Notes under the pieces: model-generated | Databases searched by the model: none | The model's input: only the letters and a program-made list of their open reading frames with translations | Told to the model about the DNA's origin: nothing | Source: an uncultured Bacilli bacterium | Lineage (GTDB): Bacteria; Bacillota_I; Bacilli_A; RF39; UBA660 | NCBI GenBank assembly: GCA_947630305.1 | Contig: CANRHC010000007.1 | Coordinates: forward strand, 1 to 32,071 | Reading direction: 5' to 3' | Length of the DNA stretch: 32,071 nt | Made by a program: the position numbers and the translations under genes | In this document: piece after piece, positions 32,017-32,071 of the stretch | Layout: each line of letters opens with the position of its first letter | Numbering within the stretch: the stretch's first letter is position 1

Positions 32017-32071
32017 AGTAATAAGAAAATGTTAAAAATGTGCAAATTAAAATAGAAATTTACTTTACATT

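Noticed and set aside
1-32071. Canonical parS site, CRISPR array, tRNA or rRNA genes
   Set aside because: By eye I found no parS-like GTTTCACGTGAAAC sequence, no regularly spaced repeats, and no cloverleaf or rRNA signature; a computed search would be needed to exclude degenerate sites.

Overview
The window is a very AT-rich stretch in which every convincing gene lies on the + strand. Strong AGGAGG-type ribosome binding sites, ATGA/TAATG overlaps and the gene content (parAB, mscS, a DUF951 gene, ychF, tilS, ftsH, a sigH-like gene, rplI-dnaB, walJ-rlmH) point to a low-GC Gram-positive bacterium of the Bacilli/Erysipelotrichia side, perhaps an uncultured gut lineage of the RF39 kind. The gene order recalls the neighbourhood of oriC in Bacillus. 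UGA is a stop codon here: genes end in TGA, and prfB is present with its autoregulatory frameshift. The cell makes peptidoglycan (amidase, M23 peptidase) and has anaerobic metabolism (pyruvate:ferredoxin oxidoreductase).

Region 1 (173-5066) is a cell-wall amidase gene with four LysM repeats, cut inside the second LysM by an integrated element of about 3.7 kb (about 926-4622). The element carries two unknown cargo genes (the second with a CFI-box-like cysteine motif), a non-coding block rich in inverted repeats (1955-2195), a chain of four tiny coupled ORFs whose downstream start sites sit in or beside hairpins (2249-2616), a large serine recombinase, and an ASCH-domain gene flanked by 27-bp direct repeats. 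The two junctions share a GG; joining them there restores a 398-codon amidase, and the rejoined element ends form a 16+GG+16 imperfect palindrome as expected of attP.

Region 2 (5190-11219) is a chromosome-partition operon (parA, parB, mscS, a DUF951 gene), an AbgT-like transporter, the ATPase ychF and a membrane protein of unknown function. Region 3 (11295-15982) is a set of mostly single-gene units, several with a recognisable promoter or terminator: a gene relic, a radical SAM protein, a holin-like protein, a FabG-like reductase, a thioredoxin-fold lipoprotein, a Bax-inhibitor-like membrane protein and a DUF362 protein.

Region 4 (16073-21238) holds prfB with a +1 programmed frameshift, a YitT-family gene broken by a frame disruption at a TA run ending in TGA, tilS and ftsH. 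Region 5 (21316-28541) is a dense housekeeping series: RlmB-like methyltransferase, SigH-like sigma factor, an anchored protein of unknown function, rplI, dnaB, a LysM-G5-M23 peptidase, walJ, rlmH and ung. Region 6 (28669-32016) is the single-chain nifJ. No rRNA, tRNA or CRISPR array was seen. The part of the window least explained by known families is the regulatory architecture of the mobile element between 1949 and 2616.
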